This document shows positions 1 through 10,035 of a stretch of DNA of 64,000 nucleotides, piece after piece (the stretch's first letter is position 1; each line of letters begins with the position of its first letter). Where the stretch lies: positions 71,511,319-71,575,318 of the forward strand of contig CP136069.1 in assembly GCA_032622095.1 (NCBI GenBank), in the 5' to 3' direction. A program made the position numbers and the translations under genes. Source of the stretch: Siphonodentalium dalli. Lineage: Eukaryota > Mollusca > Scaphopoda > Gadilida > Siphonodentaliidae. The notes under the pieces were generated by a model. It was not told where the DNA came from. It searched no databases and saw only the letters and a list, made by a program, of their open reading frames with translations.

Positions 1-1540
1 AATGCCAGCACCGATATATATACTGTACTACATGTAGTAGGTACCGTACATGAGATATTGTCACCACTTCATAATAGTTGAATATATATGGTACATGTAC
101 CGGTACAATGGAATTCAAGTTGTATCAGACCTGTTGTTTGGCATAACCAATGTACCAGTAAGTGACTTTGGTGATCACTGTTAGTCATTGATTTTGATAA
201 CATAAGTTCATGATTTTTACAAAATAATTTTAATGAATCAAAACCATGTGCAGCCGCATGTGTAACATGTAACTGTCTTTGTCCATTAGTCATTATCCAA
301 GTCTGGTTTAGTCTTGATCTAATGATCAAAGGCGGAATGTTACTAGTATGTACCGGTAACTTATTATCATGATCCGGGAGTACTGATGAATTATAATCCA
401 TTTCACAGCATTGTCCATGTCTGCATGTATCATGACATGTTTGGTAAACATCCTCACTCGATTCACTGACACTGGTGAGTGGTGCCATTGCCATTCTAAT
501 TCTCCATATCATGTTCTACCCTTCACAAGTTCACACACATGTAGCTACTGTACTTCTAATCAGTCTAATGTACTATTCAGAATGATAGAATCTGAATGAA
601 CATTCAATGACCTTTTACGGCATCAGCGTTGACTGCATTTCAGCGTTGACTGCATTTCAGCATTGAAGGGATGAGGAGTCCAGAATAGAACTATAATCAT
701 CATATTTTGCAATAATCATTACATTCACATTGTTTGCATTCTTCCATTGGGGTCAATCAGTGCTATTCTGTATTCTGTATTCACTTATTCGAGTCAATCA
801 ATGTCCATGATAATAACAGCTGAATACGGCATAGTCTGACCTGCCACACTCAGTGACTCACACACAGTGTCTGTGACCAGTCCAGTGTTAGTTCAGTCAT
901 GAACGTAGTGCGCATCCTTCTACGCTGGAAGCAGCAATCTGCGAAAGCGGTCATGTTGACCAACTTCACCAAGTCCAGTGTGCGATATTCGGATTGGTCC
1001 CGTCACTTCACATGATATTTTCTGATAATTAAGCGGTATTTCTAACATCCAACGGGTTAAAACAGTCTATATCTAATCCGTTGTGTACACGAAAGAATGA
1101 GATACACATTTTCTGCGAATAATGAACGAAACAAGCAGATATGACAGATGAAAAAACTATTTATTTTTAACACATAAAAATTCGGAAATTCCACACCGGA
1201 AGTGTGAAATAACGTACTCTAACTCTGGGAACAATTTATCCCCAATTTCATGTACAAGAATGTTTAAACATTATCATAACATATTCGACTTGTTTTTAAT
1301 TTGTTTTCGTGAAAAGGAATGATAAAAGGCACAATAAACATATCTAGAACGACAACTAAATCCAAATTAGCCATTTCCCCGTCATATTTCGGTCAGGCAA
1401 GCGAGGTACAAAAATGTATGAATCTGAGTACGAAAGTCGGAGTGTTCCTCTATCGTATTGCAATAATCGCCAACCTATTATAATATAAAAAGCTATGCAG
1501 GGGGATAACTCGGAAAAAAAATTATTGTTGCGGAAAAAGT
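1..1540. other. Unassigned AT-rich sequence
   Basis: No coding exon, RNA gene or transposon end was recognised here. The open frames are short and have no recognisable motifs. A 19-bp unit (CAGCGTTGACTGCATTT) occurs in tandem at about 625-660. The stretch at 840-1010 is less AT-rich and could hold a promoter or a small first exon, but nothing supports that beyond composition. Confidence 0.5.
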
Positions 1541-2412
1541 CTCATTGTGAGACTTTAAGGTCATTATGCAAATCACATTTAATATATTTAACCCAACTGT
1601 TTCAACGATCTAATGTACCGGTAGATTTTAATGGAACTTTGTTGTCAAATATAAAAAACTTCATGCGTCGATCCTGTGCATGCTAGCACGTCGACATACA
1701 CCTGTCAATCATCCAGGATTAGTTTGTGAGATTTTATTCTCTGCTTTAATTGGTTGGCTGTGGGAGGAGGTTACCGATATTTTGTTCTAATGTGGTATGC
1801 TTTGACACCATAACCGAGATTTGGTAAACTGAAATGATTCCCATGTTTTTATTAGAGTTGCTATTATTTTGGAGAAAAAAATATGATCAAATGAGCATAT
1901 TAAATAAAAGTGTTATATTATCGATCCATATACATGTATGTGGCAAATCCATTGCCAAGTAAAAATTAACTGCCAGAAACTGAAAATACGCGACATTTTA
2001 CACTTTGCTCGATCTATAAGTGCACGGTATTTTCCACCAGAGGATGGACTGAATAAAGATTACACAAACAATGTGGTGACACTCCACAGCTTCTGCAGGG
2101 ATTGGTGCAAAATAAGGGGGGCATCAATTCAATGAAATATAACTGAAATGTTATCCCACAACACATATACAATGTATATGGATTTGAATATTTAGGTTCA
2201 TAAAATCTTCGCGGGAGAAAAATACCTGATCACGCACAAACGCTCTTTATTGTTCATTCTGAAGACAATTCTGGCACATATTTTTATACAGTCAATGGAC
2301 GGCAGTGAATTCCAAAAGGAGGTCCACATGGGTGGATGTTGTCAGTATATAATTCAAACCAAATAATAGTTTAAATTAATGTAAATTTTTTTATATTTTA
2401 ACAAGAGAAAAG
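1540..2412. repeat. Large dispersed repeat, copy I, left part
   Basis: This stretch matches, in reverse complement, much of 20385-22535 with interruptions. Recognisable matches include the block around CAATCATCCAGGATTAG (about 1705-1725 here, about 22368 in the other copy) and the block around GGACGGCAGT (about 2295 here, about 20515 there). The repeat resumes after the LINE at about 6544 and ends near 7490. No transposase or reverse transcriptase was recognised in it, so its class is unknown. Confidence 0.8.
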
Positions 2413-5400
2413 ATTGATTGATTGATTTATTGCATAAGTCACATAACAGTGAAACAAGCAAAACATATATACACTATGTACACAACTTTGAATATCACAT
2501 TAATCATTGTTCATTTCATATACACAGCAGTAATTAAATTAGATTACACAATAATAGGCGATAAACTTAACAAGTATGATAATTACATGTGTTTACCCAT
2601 AACAATAAATGATTTCGATTATATAGTATAAGACACCTTCTTAAAGGCACACCTTAGGAATATGCATAGTCTTTTTATGAGGCTTATATTTTGAAGAGAT
2701 AGGAGACCATGGAATTTCTCTCTCGTAGGGTTCTTCCAAAAGTACTCAGGGATATATTGTTTTCTGATTTCATCCAAATGACTGCATATAATAACTAAAT
2801 GGTATTCGTCTCCTAAATATTCTCCACATATGGTGCATATCCTATTGTCATTATCATTCTGAGATTTCTTCCATCTTGAGCACTCTATAGGCAGTTTATG
2901 ATTTGCAGTTCTGAGCTTCAAGAGGTATATCGATAGATTAGACGGCAAAATCTTCAAGTAATTTGGGTAACCGTAGTCAGTTTTAATAAAACTATAAAAT
3001 TGGGCCCTCGATGAAGCAGATGTGTTTATGTCAACGAGTAGTGCGTCCCAATGACGTTGTTTGAGAACAGTTTTTGCATTTCTCAGTTCAATAGCGGTCA
3101 GGCCCGTCTGGGTGATCCACTTTGATTGCAATTTCAAATCATAAAGAGCATTTTTGACAAAACATACTAGTAACCATTTGGAGTTATTTTTGTCTGCTGT
3201 ATGTGAGTTCATCTCATGAGTCTGATAAATTAAGGTATAAATATTCTTAGCTAGCTCAGAGCCGTTACTCGATACGAGCTTTGACCAATATGTCAGAGCT
3301 CGGCGTGTTATTTCTATAGAGACGGGGTGTCGTGCGAATTCTGCATAAACTATGTAATTGGGGGTACTCATTTTGATGGACGCAACCATCTTACAAAATT
3401 TTAGATGTAGTGTCTCTACACTTTGAATACGTTCAAAACACCATATCTCACTCCCATACAGTAATATAGGTAAAATCATCTTATCGAATAAATCAAGCAT
3501 AATATCAATGGGTAAGTTTAGTTTTCGGACCTTATTAAGCAGTCCGTACATGGCTCTCGTTGCAGAATTAACTGTTTTCTTTATGTTCTGGCAGAAGCGA
3601 CCATTATAAAATAATTTAACCCCTAAATAAGTGAATTCTTTAACTATTTCTAGAACACAGCCTCTATACATGAATGTGGGAAGATTTTTTGACCACTTCT
3701 TCGTGAAAATCATTAATTTGGTTTTTTTTGTATTGACTTGAAGTTTCCAAGCTTCTGCATAATCGGCAAAGGCGAGGAGAGCCCTATGCATATTATCTTC
3801 GTCGTCAGAAAATAGAACTGTATCGTCGGCATATAAAATACATAACAATTTAATAAAGCAGCCAACATTTTGCATATATGATTCATCTAGAAATTTCAGA
3901 GGGTCTATTGCACAATCATACAAAAAACTTTGTAAATCATTTACATAGAGAGAAAATAAGAAAGGTGACATTATTTCACCTTGAAATAGGCCCATATTAC
4001 TTACAAAAAAGTCAGACATAGAGTTGTTGTCTCTGACACAAATTTTAATTTTGCCATACATATCCTTTATAATATTTAGGACTTTACCATTAATGTCATA
4101 GTTCATCATTTTTAGCCACAATGCGTCCCTCCAAATCGTATCAAATGCTTTTCTAAAGTCTATAAAGATACAATAAAGTTTCTTGCCACTTGATAAATAG
4201 AGATCTATTATACTCTGTAATATGAATATGTTATCTATCGTGGAGTGTCCTTTTCTAAATCCGGTTTGTGTTTTCAAGATAATCTCGAATTCTTCGGAAA
4301 AAGCTACTAGTCTGCTATTGAGTATTGATGTGAATATCTTCGAGAAACAGCTTAGCAGTGTTATACCACGGTATGAATCTGGATTTTTGGGGTCCCCAGA
4401 TTTTTTATAGATAGGTTTTATCATACCTATCGCCCACCCTAGTGGGAAAATACCACAGTTCAGAATCAAATTAAATAATAAAACATAAACTGGCATAAAC
4501 ATATCTAAAGTCGATTTGAAATATTCATTACATAGCTGGTCATAACCACTTGCCTTTCCATTTTTAAGCCTCAATATGGCAGTCTTAATTTCCTCCTCCG
4601 ATATAGGATTATTTAAATAAGAGCTATCCGACGGATCATAATCATCGTTCACGAAACGTGTAAGATCATCAAGCTCTTCTATACAGTTTAGTGACTGGAA
4701 ATGTGCTGCAAATTCGTCAAGATTTACTTTTGACTCAGATGTTTTGGAATTGTCGCACATGCTATGCAGTTTTTCACAGAAACCTTTGCTTTCTGTCTGA
4801 CAGAGATATCTAAGCTCTGAGACATGTTTTTCTTTCAGGCTTTTAATTTTTGAATCCATCATTTTTCTATAAATCTTTCCAACATCTTTTAGTAATTCTT
4901 TATTTGATTCAGATTTATCATGGTTATATTCGCGTTTTGATATGTTAAACTGCTTCCTAGCCTGTTTACAATCCTGGTCAAACCAAGGTTTATTTTTATC
5001 TGGGGCAATATTATTATGTTGTCGCCCAGGAACGAAAGTTCCAAATGTTTTGCCCGCAGCATCGGTCATAATTTTAGTAACGCCCGTACATATATCATCT
5101 AGTTCTGATGGTAAAATTGTCTTGTTATTTAAAGATTCAATTTTGTTTCGAACCATATCAAGTTCATGTACATTGATATTATTTATAAAACCCAAACCCT
5201 TTTCGTGGTTCCAACGTCGAATTCTAGATGGAGGAATTAACTCATCCATGATATCATTATCTGCATCTTCGGGCTCAGGATTGGTCCAAAAGCGAATTGT
5301 GGTTTGTAACGGGTTATGAACATCACTTAATAGGTTGGAGAATTGCCCAACGCGGAAGTTTTCAATAGCACGGAATAAGTGCTTATTTCCCAACGCGTAG

Positions 5401-6543
5401 TCAATTACTGACCTATCTGACGAAGTCAGTCTTCCATGACTCTGATCATCACCGCACCTTCCGTTCAAAATGCGAAAATTGTTACTTTTACAAAAATTTA
5501 AAATCTTATAGCCATAACTGTTGACCTTTCCAGTGTCCTCTGAATGTCTGGTCGAGAATTTGAAAAGATAATCGCTATGCTTGATATGGTCAGCATCAGC
5601 ATGGGCATAATCGTCCAATTCATAATCAAAATCAGCATTAATTACATCAAATATATCGAAATTATTAGACGAGTCAAACTTCGTCAAATCTGAAATGGTA
5701 CAAATTAAGGAGTCAATATCATTGTCTTCGATATCACTCAGCTTATTTGTTCGGGCGTTGAAATCCCCTGTGACTAGAATGAGTTCATTATCTTTCCGGA
5801 CTTGTCTCAATTCGCCCTCGAGGTCGATCGACCAATTGTCGTCGCAATATCTAGTGTTGGTCGGTGGTATATACACGGCCCCTATAAGTAATGATCGCTT
5901 GTTAAGTGCGCAGTCAGGGTCCACGCGCACCCAGGCAATATTCTTTGAATTAGTCTTAATTGCTTTCACATATTTTAACAAGTGAACTTTAACACAAATT
6001 AATAGTCCACCACATCGATTACCACGTCCCATGTGTCTACCCTTCATTGTACTTATACTAAAGTTTGGGATTAAAATATCATCTTCGATAAAACTTTTAA
6101 CCTCGCTCAAACATGCGATATCGTACTCATTTAACATGTCAGTGAATTCGCGATATTGGAGTCTTTTATCCAATCCACATACATTCAGAGTTAAGATCTT
6201 CAGTTGACGAGTCAGGCTATCAGTGGGTCGCATGTTAAACGCATTTACGACGGGGCTCAGATTATCAAGATCCAACGGTTCAATATCATGATTGTTGTCG
6301 CACGGATATAGTTTAGACAAGTCACTGTCCACGTGGAGTACGGTATTGCAATCAGAGGCGCCTTGCGTTCTGCTTGTACTCTCGTGAGTTATCCCGTTAC
6401 ATTGTTTTGATTGGTTTACGGTTACATGATCAGTCAATTTGCCCGCGCTGTCAGTATCGCTCGAGTAAATTATAATAGGTTTCTGATTGGCTAAACACTT
6501 GTCAAATGGCTCATTACCACAGTTGAAAATTTCTTGTGGGTCT
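2413..6543 (-). mobile_element. Non-LTR retrotransposon (LINE)
   Basis: A LINE lies on the minus strand. Its 3' end carries a short tail of repeated CAAT, seen on the plus strand as three to four ATTG/GATT units at 2413-2431. The boundaries come from comparison with the uninserted inverted copy of the host repeat near 20400: host sequence ending AACAAGAGAAA (to about 2412) resumes as ACAACATCA at about 6544. No clear target duplication longer than a few bases is visible. The 5' end may be truncated, because no methionine precedes the endonuclease inside the element until residue 126 of the open frame. Confidence 0.85.
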
Positions 6544-6608
6544 AACAACATCACAATAACAAATATTTCAACATGGGCAAACAAACAGTTCAAAATAGGA
6601 TGCGACAA
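2619..6608 (-). CDS. LINE ORF: APE endonuclease and reverse transcriptase
   Basis: A 1329-residue open frame with no stop or frameshift. Residues 137-435 form an apurinic-type endonuclease: LNVCG at 141-145, the glutamate in SEVKS near 169, GAVYIPP at 243-249, TGDFNAR at 280-286, VIDYALG at 401-407 and a terminal SDVH near 428-431. Reverse transcriptase follows at about 670-970, with FIDFRKAFD (motif A, about 815), GLFQGEIMSPF (motif B, about 873) and LYADD (motif C, 925-929). A C-terminal CX2CX8HX4C knuckle uses C1258, C1261, H1270 and C1275. These parts nick target DNA and copy the element RNA in place. The first 22 or so residues are read from flanking host repeat rather than the LINE, so the annotated methionine is probably accidental. 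The clade is not assigned. The unbroken frame suggests a young insertion. Confidence 0.9.
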   Translation of the reverse strand: MSHPILNCLFAHVEIFVIVMLLDPQEIFNCGNEPFDKCLANQKPIIIYSSDTDSAGKLTDHVTVNQSKQCNGITHESTSRTQGASDCNTVLHVDSDLSKLYPCDNNHDIEPLDLDNLSPVVNAFNMRPTDSLTRQLKILTLNVCGLDKRLQYREFTDMLNEYDIACLSEVKSFIEDDILIPNFSISTMKGRHMGRGNRCGGLLICVKVHLLKYVKAIKTNSKNIAWVRVDPDCALNKRSLLIGAVYIPPTNTRYCDDNWSIDLEGELRQVRKDNELILVTGDFNARTNKLSDIEDNDIDSLICTISDLTKFDSSNNFDIFDVINADFDYELDDYAHADADHIKHSDYLFKFSTRHSEDTGKVNSYGYKILNFCKSNNFRILNGRCGDDQSHGRLTSSDRSVIDYALGNKHLFRAIENFRVGQFSNLLSDVHNPLQTTIRFWTNPEPEDADNDIMDELIPPSRIRRWNHEKGLGFINNINVHELDMVRNKIESLNNKTILPSELDDICTGVTKIMTDAAGKTFGTFVPGRQHNNIAPDKNKPWFDQDCKQARKQFNISKREYNHDKSESNKELLKDVGKIYRKMMDSKIKSLKEKHVSELRYLCQTESKGFCEKLHSMCDNSKTSESKVNLDEFAAHFQSLNCIEELDDLTRFVNDDYDPSDSSYLNNPISEEEIKTAILRLKNGKASGYDQLCNEYFKSTLDMFMPVYVLLFNLILNCGIFPLGWAIGMIKPIYKKSGDPKNPDSYRGITLLSCFSKIFTSILNSRLVAFSEEFEIILKTQTGFRKGHSTIDNIFILQSIIDLYLSSGKKLYCIFIDFRKAFDTIWRDALWLKMMNYDINGKVLNIIKDMYGKIKICVRDNNSMSDFFVSNMGLFQGEIMSPFLFSLYVNDLQSFLYDCAIDPLKFLDESYMQNVGCFIKLLCILYADDTVLFSDDEDNMHRALLAFADYAEAWKLQVNTKKTKLMIFTKKWSKNLPTFMYRGCVLEIVKEFTYLGVKLFYNGRFCQNIKKTVNSATRAMYGLLNKVRKLNLPIDIMLDLFDKMILPILLYGSEIWCFERIQSVETLHLKFCKMVASIKMSTPNYIVYAEFARHPVSIEITRRALTYWSKLVSSNGSELAKNIYTLIYQTHEMNSHTADKNNSKWLLVCFVKNALYDLKLQSKWITQTGLTAIELRNAKTVLKQRHWDALLVDINTSASSRAQFYSFIKTDYGYPNYLKILPSNLSIYLLKLRTANHKLPIECSRWKKSQNDNDNRICTICGEYLGDEYHLVIICSHLDEIRKQYIPEYFWKNPTREKFHGLLSLQNISLIKRLCIFLRCAFKKVSYTI

Positions 6609-6919
6609 TCCTTATTTTATAATCAGTCTTAAATGACAGCATAGTGATTCAATTCTCTCATGATGAGGCTGCCACGTGTGCCCGCGCTGTCAGTATCGCT
6701 CGAGTAAATTATAATAGGTTTCTGATTGGCTAAACACTTGTCAAATGGCTCATTACCACAGTTGAAAATTTCTTGTGGGTCTAACAACATCACAATAACA
6801 AATATTTCAACATGGGCAAACAAACAGTTCAAAATAGGATGCGACAATCCTTATTTTATAATCAGTCTTAAATGACAGCATAGTGATTCAATTCTTTCAT
6901 GATGAGGCTGCCACGTGTG
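6441..6919. repeat. 239-bp tandem duplication across the LINE 5' junction
   Basis: Unit 1 is 6441-6679 and unit 2 is 6680 to about 6919; both begin GCCCGCGCTGTCAGTATCGC. Each holds about 100 bp of LINE 5' sequence followed by about 135 bp of flanking host repeat, so the duplication happened after the LINE inserted. The units differ at very few bases. As a result the LINE's N-terminal frame is repeated as a separate 72-codon frame at 6629-6847. Confidence 0.9.
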
Positions 6920-7500
6920 CACGACATTCCAATACTTATTTCTCAAAAAGACACATGCTGCCAAATCTAGTTGAAGTCTGTTGTCGGCAACATCACACTT
7001 CTGTGTCGCCTAATAATTATCAGCGGGAGCCTTTTCTAATCAGGATGGATTATGACACCTTGATTTTATGACAGTTTACTGGTGGGACGTTGACTACTTA
7101 AAAGATGATCACACCTTGTCACCTGACAGATTAACCCTCAAACATATAATAGATCGTCTGACGGACGGTATTTAGACAATGGCCTCAATCAAGTCTCATT
7201 TATGGTGCCCTCTTTGTGTTTTTCAACATCATTCCAAGAACGGCAAGTACACCGCGGTCGAACGGCAAGTACACCGCGGCCGAACGGCAAGTACACCACA
7301 GCCGAACGGCAACTACACCGCGGCTGAATGGCAAGTACACCGCGGCCTAACTGCAGTCAGCCGGTGGAGGCGGTGTTGTTGCAGTTCGGCCGCGATGGCA
7401 ACGCAAACCGCACCGCCGTTAAGTGGACACTTGTTTTGTCCAGCGGGGTATATAGTCAGATTTGCACATAATGTGCAAATCGGGCTATATCAGTTTATAA
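6784..7500. repeat. Large dispersed repeat, copy I, right part
   Basis: This stretch matches 18832-19385 in reverse complement. Shared landmarks are the TCTCAAAAAGACAC block (about 6941) and the end of the 22-bp minisatellite block with the GTGGACACTTGTTTTGTCC motif (about 7421). The repeat ends near a small palindrome of TTTGCACATAATGTGCAAA at about 7460. Confidence 0.8.
7240..7352. repeat. 22-bp minisatellite
   Basis: About five tandem units of a 22-bp GC-rich sequence based on GGCAAGTACACCGCGGCC. The same minisatellite occurs inverted at about 18945-19078 and again at about 22650-22745, in each case beside the GTGGACACTTG block. It makes spurious open frames because the unit is not a multiple of three. 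Confidence 0.9.
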
Positions 7501-7544
7501 TAAAAGTTTATAAGTACAAAGATAATAGATATTTCTGTCAACTA

Positions 7545-7846
7545 ATGTTTGTTTTCAATATGTTCATATGCGGTGTGACTAAACACCGCCCGGACCAGCC
7601 CGGACCCCCCATATGGACTATATGAGTGATTTTAAGGGCAATATAAGTGCAGTGGTGTCATGGAAACCCACTCAGGGTCGCTATTAACCCTCAAAATGCC
7701 GGCATCGGCGAAAATGTTCACCGCGAAATGAAGCTAACAGCCCGGACCGCCCCTGCTGCGTCCAGGTGTGATTTTAGTATCCATACCTGTGCGAGGGTGT
7801 TAATGAAACCCAAATACGTACATACGATTGTCACAGCCAAACAGAA
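7545..7846. repeat. Dispersed CCCGGACC-type repeat
   Basis: This stretch contains GCCCGGACCCCCCATATGG, ATGCCGGCATCGGCGAAAAT and GAAATGAAGCTAACAGCCC. It recurs in direct orientation at about 9465-9672 and inverted at 9673-9930. The hAT element that follows begins at its right edge. Confidence 0.8.
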
Positions 7847-9086
7847 GTGCCGATTAGTGCTGAAACGGATATCCGGATAACCGGTTGGCAACCGGCTACC
7901 GTCGGCAACCGGTTGAACTACGATCAACCGGTTAACCGCTATGTAATACACACATGCAATGCCACTGATAAAAACTATCGTGTTCAGGTCCTTCAGATCA
8001 AAAGTCTTCCATGAATGGTAGATTACATAGTCTGGCATTGGCGGCTAAACATCAAAGATGCATGACGTCATCTTTGATATTCCGATGTCCGGTAAAACAC
8101 GTGCACTGACGCCACCTGGTCATCGGCAAAGATCAATACAATCGTTTTCACTGCAGTACGGCGTGATCATTTGACTTCTACTCTCCGACTCACTACTTGC
8201 AGACAGTATCATGGATACCCAAGAAATGAGTAAATCAGATGCCTGGGCACATTTCAAAGAGAAATTGGCAGAATGCAAACTCTGAGAACCAACCCTATTT
8301 ACATACGCTCGGTCTATACTTCTAACATTACTGAGTTTGAGTAATCTCAGTCGATGAAGTTCAAATGAACTCGAATCACTTAAGTGGTGTTCCCGTGCAG
8401 TCGGACTTATTTGCATCCTACTAATGACTATAAATTCTCAGCATTTGATTGTCTTATAACAGAAAACACTGTTTTCAGCTGTTTTTTTAATTTTCATTTG
8501 TTAACTACATAAAGTTCACAATCTTCATAATTGTGTTTATCGATGTCAGTCATGATCCTATCAATTTCAAATTGCCAAAGAACACCCAGCAGTTAGAATA
8601 CCTGAGTCACATGACCTAATAATCGGCCAGTCCCGCAAACGCTATAATGGCAATAAAAAAAACACTGCTGATATTTGCATGTACGAACATGTATATAGGT
8701 CACACAATATTCTTCCCAAGACGAGAACGATAACAAGTCAGGTAGCAGGCGCAACTGCAGTATAAACAGGTCAAGCATGACACGTCTATTTATAAAAACT
8801 GAGTTTTAGTTCACTGTGTCATCTGCCAAGTTGTCAACATGTGGCTTTGTGACGTTCGTGTTTGGTGATTTACATTCGTTTAATAGAAGCTATGTCTGTA
8901 AACATTACGCGAGTTTGCCATACAGTTAATAAATCAAATTATACTGATATATTGGTACATATTATGGTGTAAATAATCAGTGTAAAGTCATAGGTTGAAA
9001 ATAGCGGATAACCGGTTATGATCCGGTTACACGTCGCGGTTAACCGGCTACAAAAATAGGTCAACCGTTTCAGCACTAGTGCCGAT
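7847..9086. mobile_element. Non-autonomous hAT element with 8-bp target duplications
   Basis: Inverted termini TAGTGCTGAAACGG (7855-7868) and CCGTTTCAGCACTA (9065-9078) are flanked on both sides by the 8-bp sequence GTGCCGAT (7847-7854 and 9079-9086). An 8-bp duplication with termini starting TAG fits the hAT superfamily. Subterminal regions are rich in AACCGGTT-like motifs on both sides. The 1224-bp element has no complete transposase but keeps a BED-finger stub at 8211-8285, so it looks like an internal deletion derivative of an autonomous hAT. Confidence 0.93.
8211..8285 (+). pseudogene. Stub of a BED-type zinc finger from a hAT transposase
   Basis: An ATG opens 24 codons that end in a stop. 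They include SKSDAWAHF and LAECKL, matching the start of a BED finger (W, F, then A-x-C-K-L before the second cysteine). The stop TGA falls exactly where the second cysteine codon of the CX2C pair is expected, so a single change could have ended the frame. Downstream sequence does not continue a recognisable transposase. BED fingers bind DNA and stand at the N-terminus of many hAT transposases, which agrees with the surrounding termini and target duplication. Confidence 0.55.
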
Positions 9087-9459
9087 ATCAGCCCTTTTAA
9101 TTCAGATTGTTTGGCTTCGGCAATCTGCTACGGCAACCCTTTATCGTGGCCCAGTTTGCTTCAGCAAATGGCTTCGGCATTGCTGATTGCCGTAGCCAAT
9201 TATGAGGGCTGCGATATTAACCCCTAATCTTGCCAAATTCAGTCAGATTTAAAAAATTGTGCCCCCAATAAACAAACTCACAGCCCGGACCCCCTTAATG
9301 TCCTCGTACTTCTAATAACACCTATCATATGTGTTGTGGAACTACCCTCGACTACACTCACGAAGATACAAGGGCAAGTCGCCCACGAATGCCTGGCACT
9401 TAACCCCCAAAATTTCGCCATCGACGATTATGTTTACCGATAACGACGCTGACAGCCCG
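9087..9459. other. Unassigned; short inverted GGCTTCGGCAA motifs
   Basis: No gene seen. Imperfect inverted pieces are present: TTGGCTTCGGCAATCTGC near 9110 against ATTGCCGTAGCCAA near 9187, suggesting the remains of another small inverted-repeat element around the hAT insertion site. Confidence 0.4.
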
Positions 9460-9935
9460 GACCATCCCAGTCCAGCCCGGACCCCCCATATGGACTATAT
9501 GAGTGATTTTAAGGGCAATATAAGTGCAGGGGTGTCATGGAAACCCACTCAGGGTCGCTATTAACCCTCAAAATGCCGGCATCGGCAAAAATGTTCGCTG
9601 CGAAATGAAGCTAACAGCCCGGACCGCCCCTGCTGCGTCCAGGTGTGATTTTAGTATCCATATCTGTGCGAGGGGTGGTCCGGACTGTTAGCTTCATTTC
9701 GTGGCGAACATTTTCGCCGATGCCGGCATTTTGAGGATTAATAGTGACCCTGAGTGGGTTTCCATGACACCCCAGCTTCATTTCGCGGCGAACATTTTCG
9801 CCGATGCCGGCATTTTGAGGGTTAATAGCGACCCTGAGTGGGTTTCCATGACACCCCTGAACTTATATTGCCCTTAAAATCACTCATATAGTCCATATGG
9901 GGGGTCCAGGCTGGTACGGGCAGTGTTTAGTCACA
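9460..9935. repeat. Inverted repeat of the CCCGGACC-type unit
   Basis: The left arm (about 9465-9667) is followed almost immediately by its reverse complement (about 9676-9930). The right arm holds an internal duplication of the GAACATTTTCGCCGATGCCG block (about 9700 and about 9791). A third copy lies at 7545-7846, so the hAT element sits between inverted members of this family. Confidence 0.85.
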
Positions 9936-10035
9936 CCTGTTCATATGAGTATATTCAATATTTTCCAACAGGAATACTTTTTTTTAACCGAAATCGTACT
10001 TTTGATGATTACTTTGTGTAGGGACGTGACAAAAA

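Noticed and set aside
69-512. 147-codon minus-strand frame
   Set aside because: No motif, no similarity recognised and no splice or promoter support; could be chance.
1495-1686. Candidate first exon of FAM136A or another gene (63 codons)
   Set aside because: It overlaps the start of the large repeat, has no donor site at a sensible position and no similarity to the expected N-terminus.
6629-6847. 72-codon frame with the same N-terminus as the LINE protein
   Set aside because: It is the second unit of the 239-bp tandem duplication, not a separate gene.
7179-7625. 148-codon frame
   Set aside because: It runs through the 22-bp minisatellite and repeat ends; the repetitive residues come from the repeat unit.
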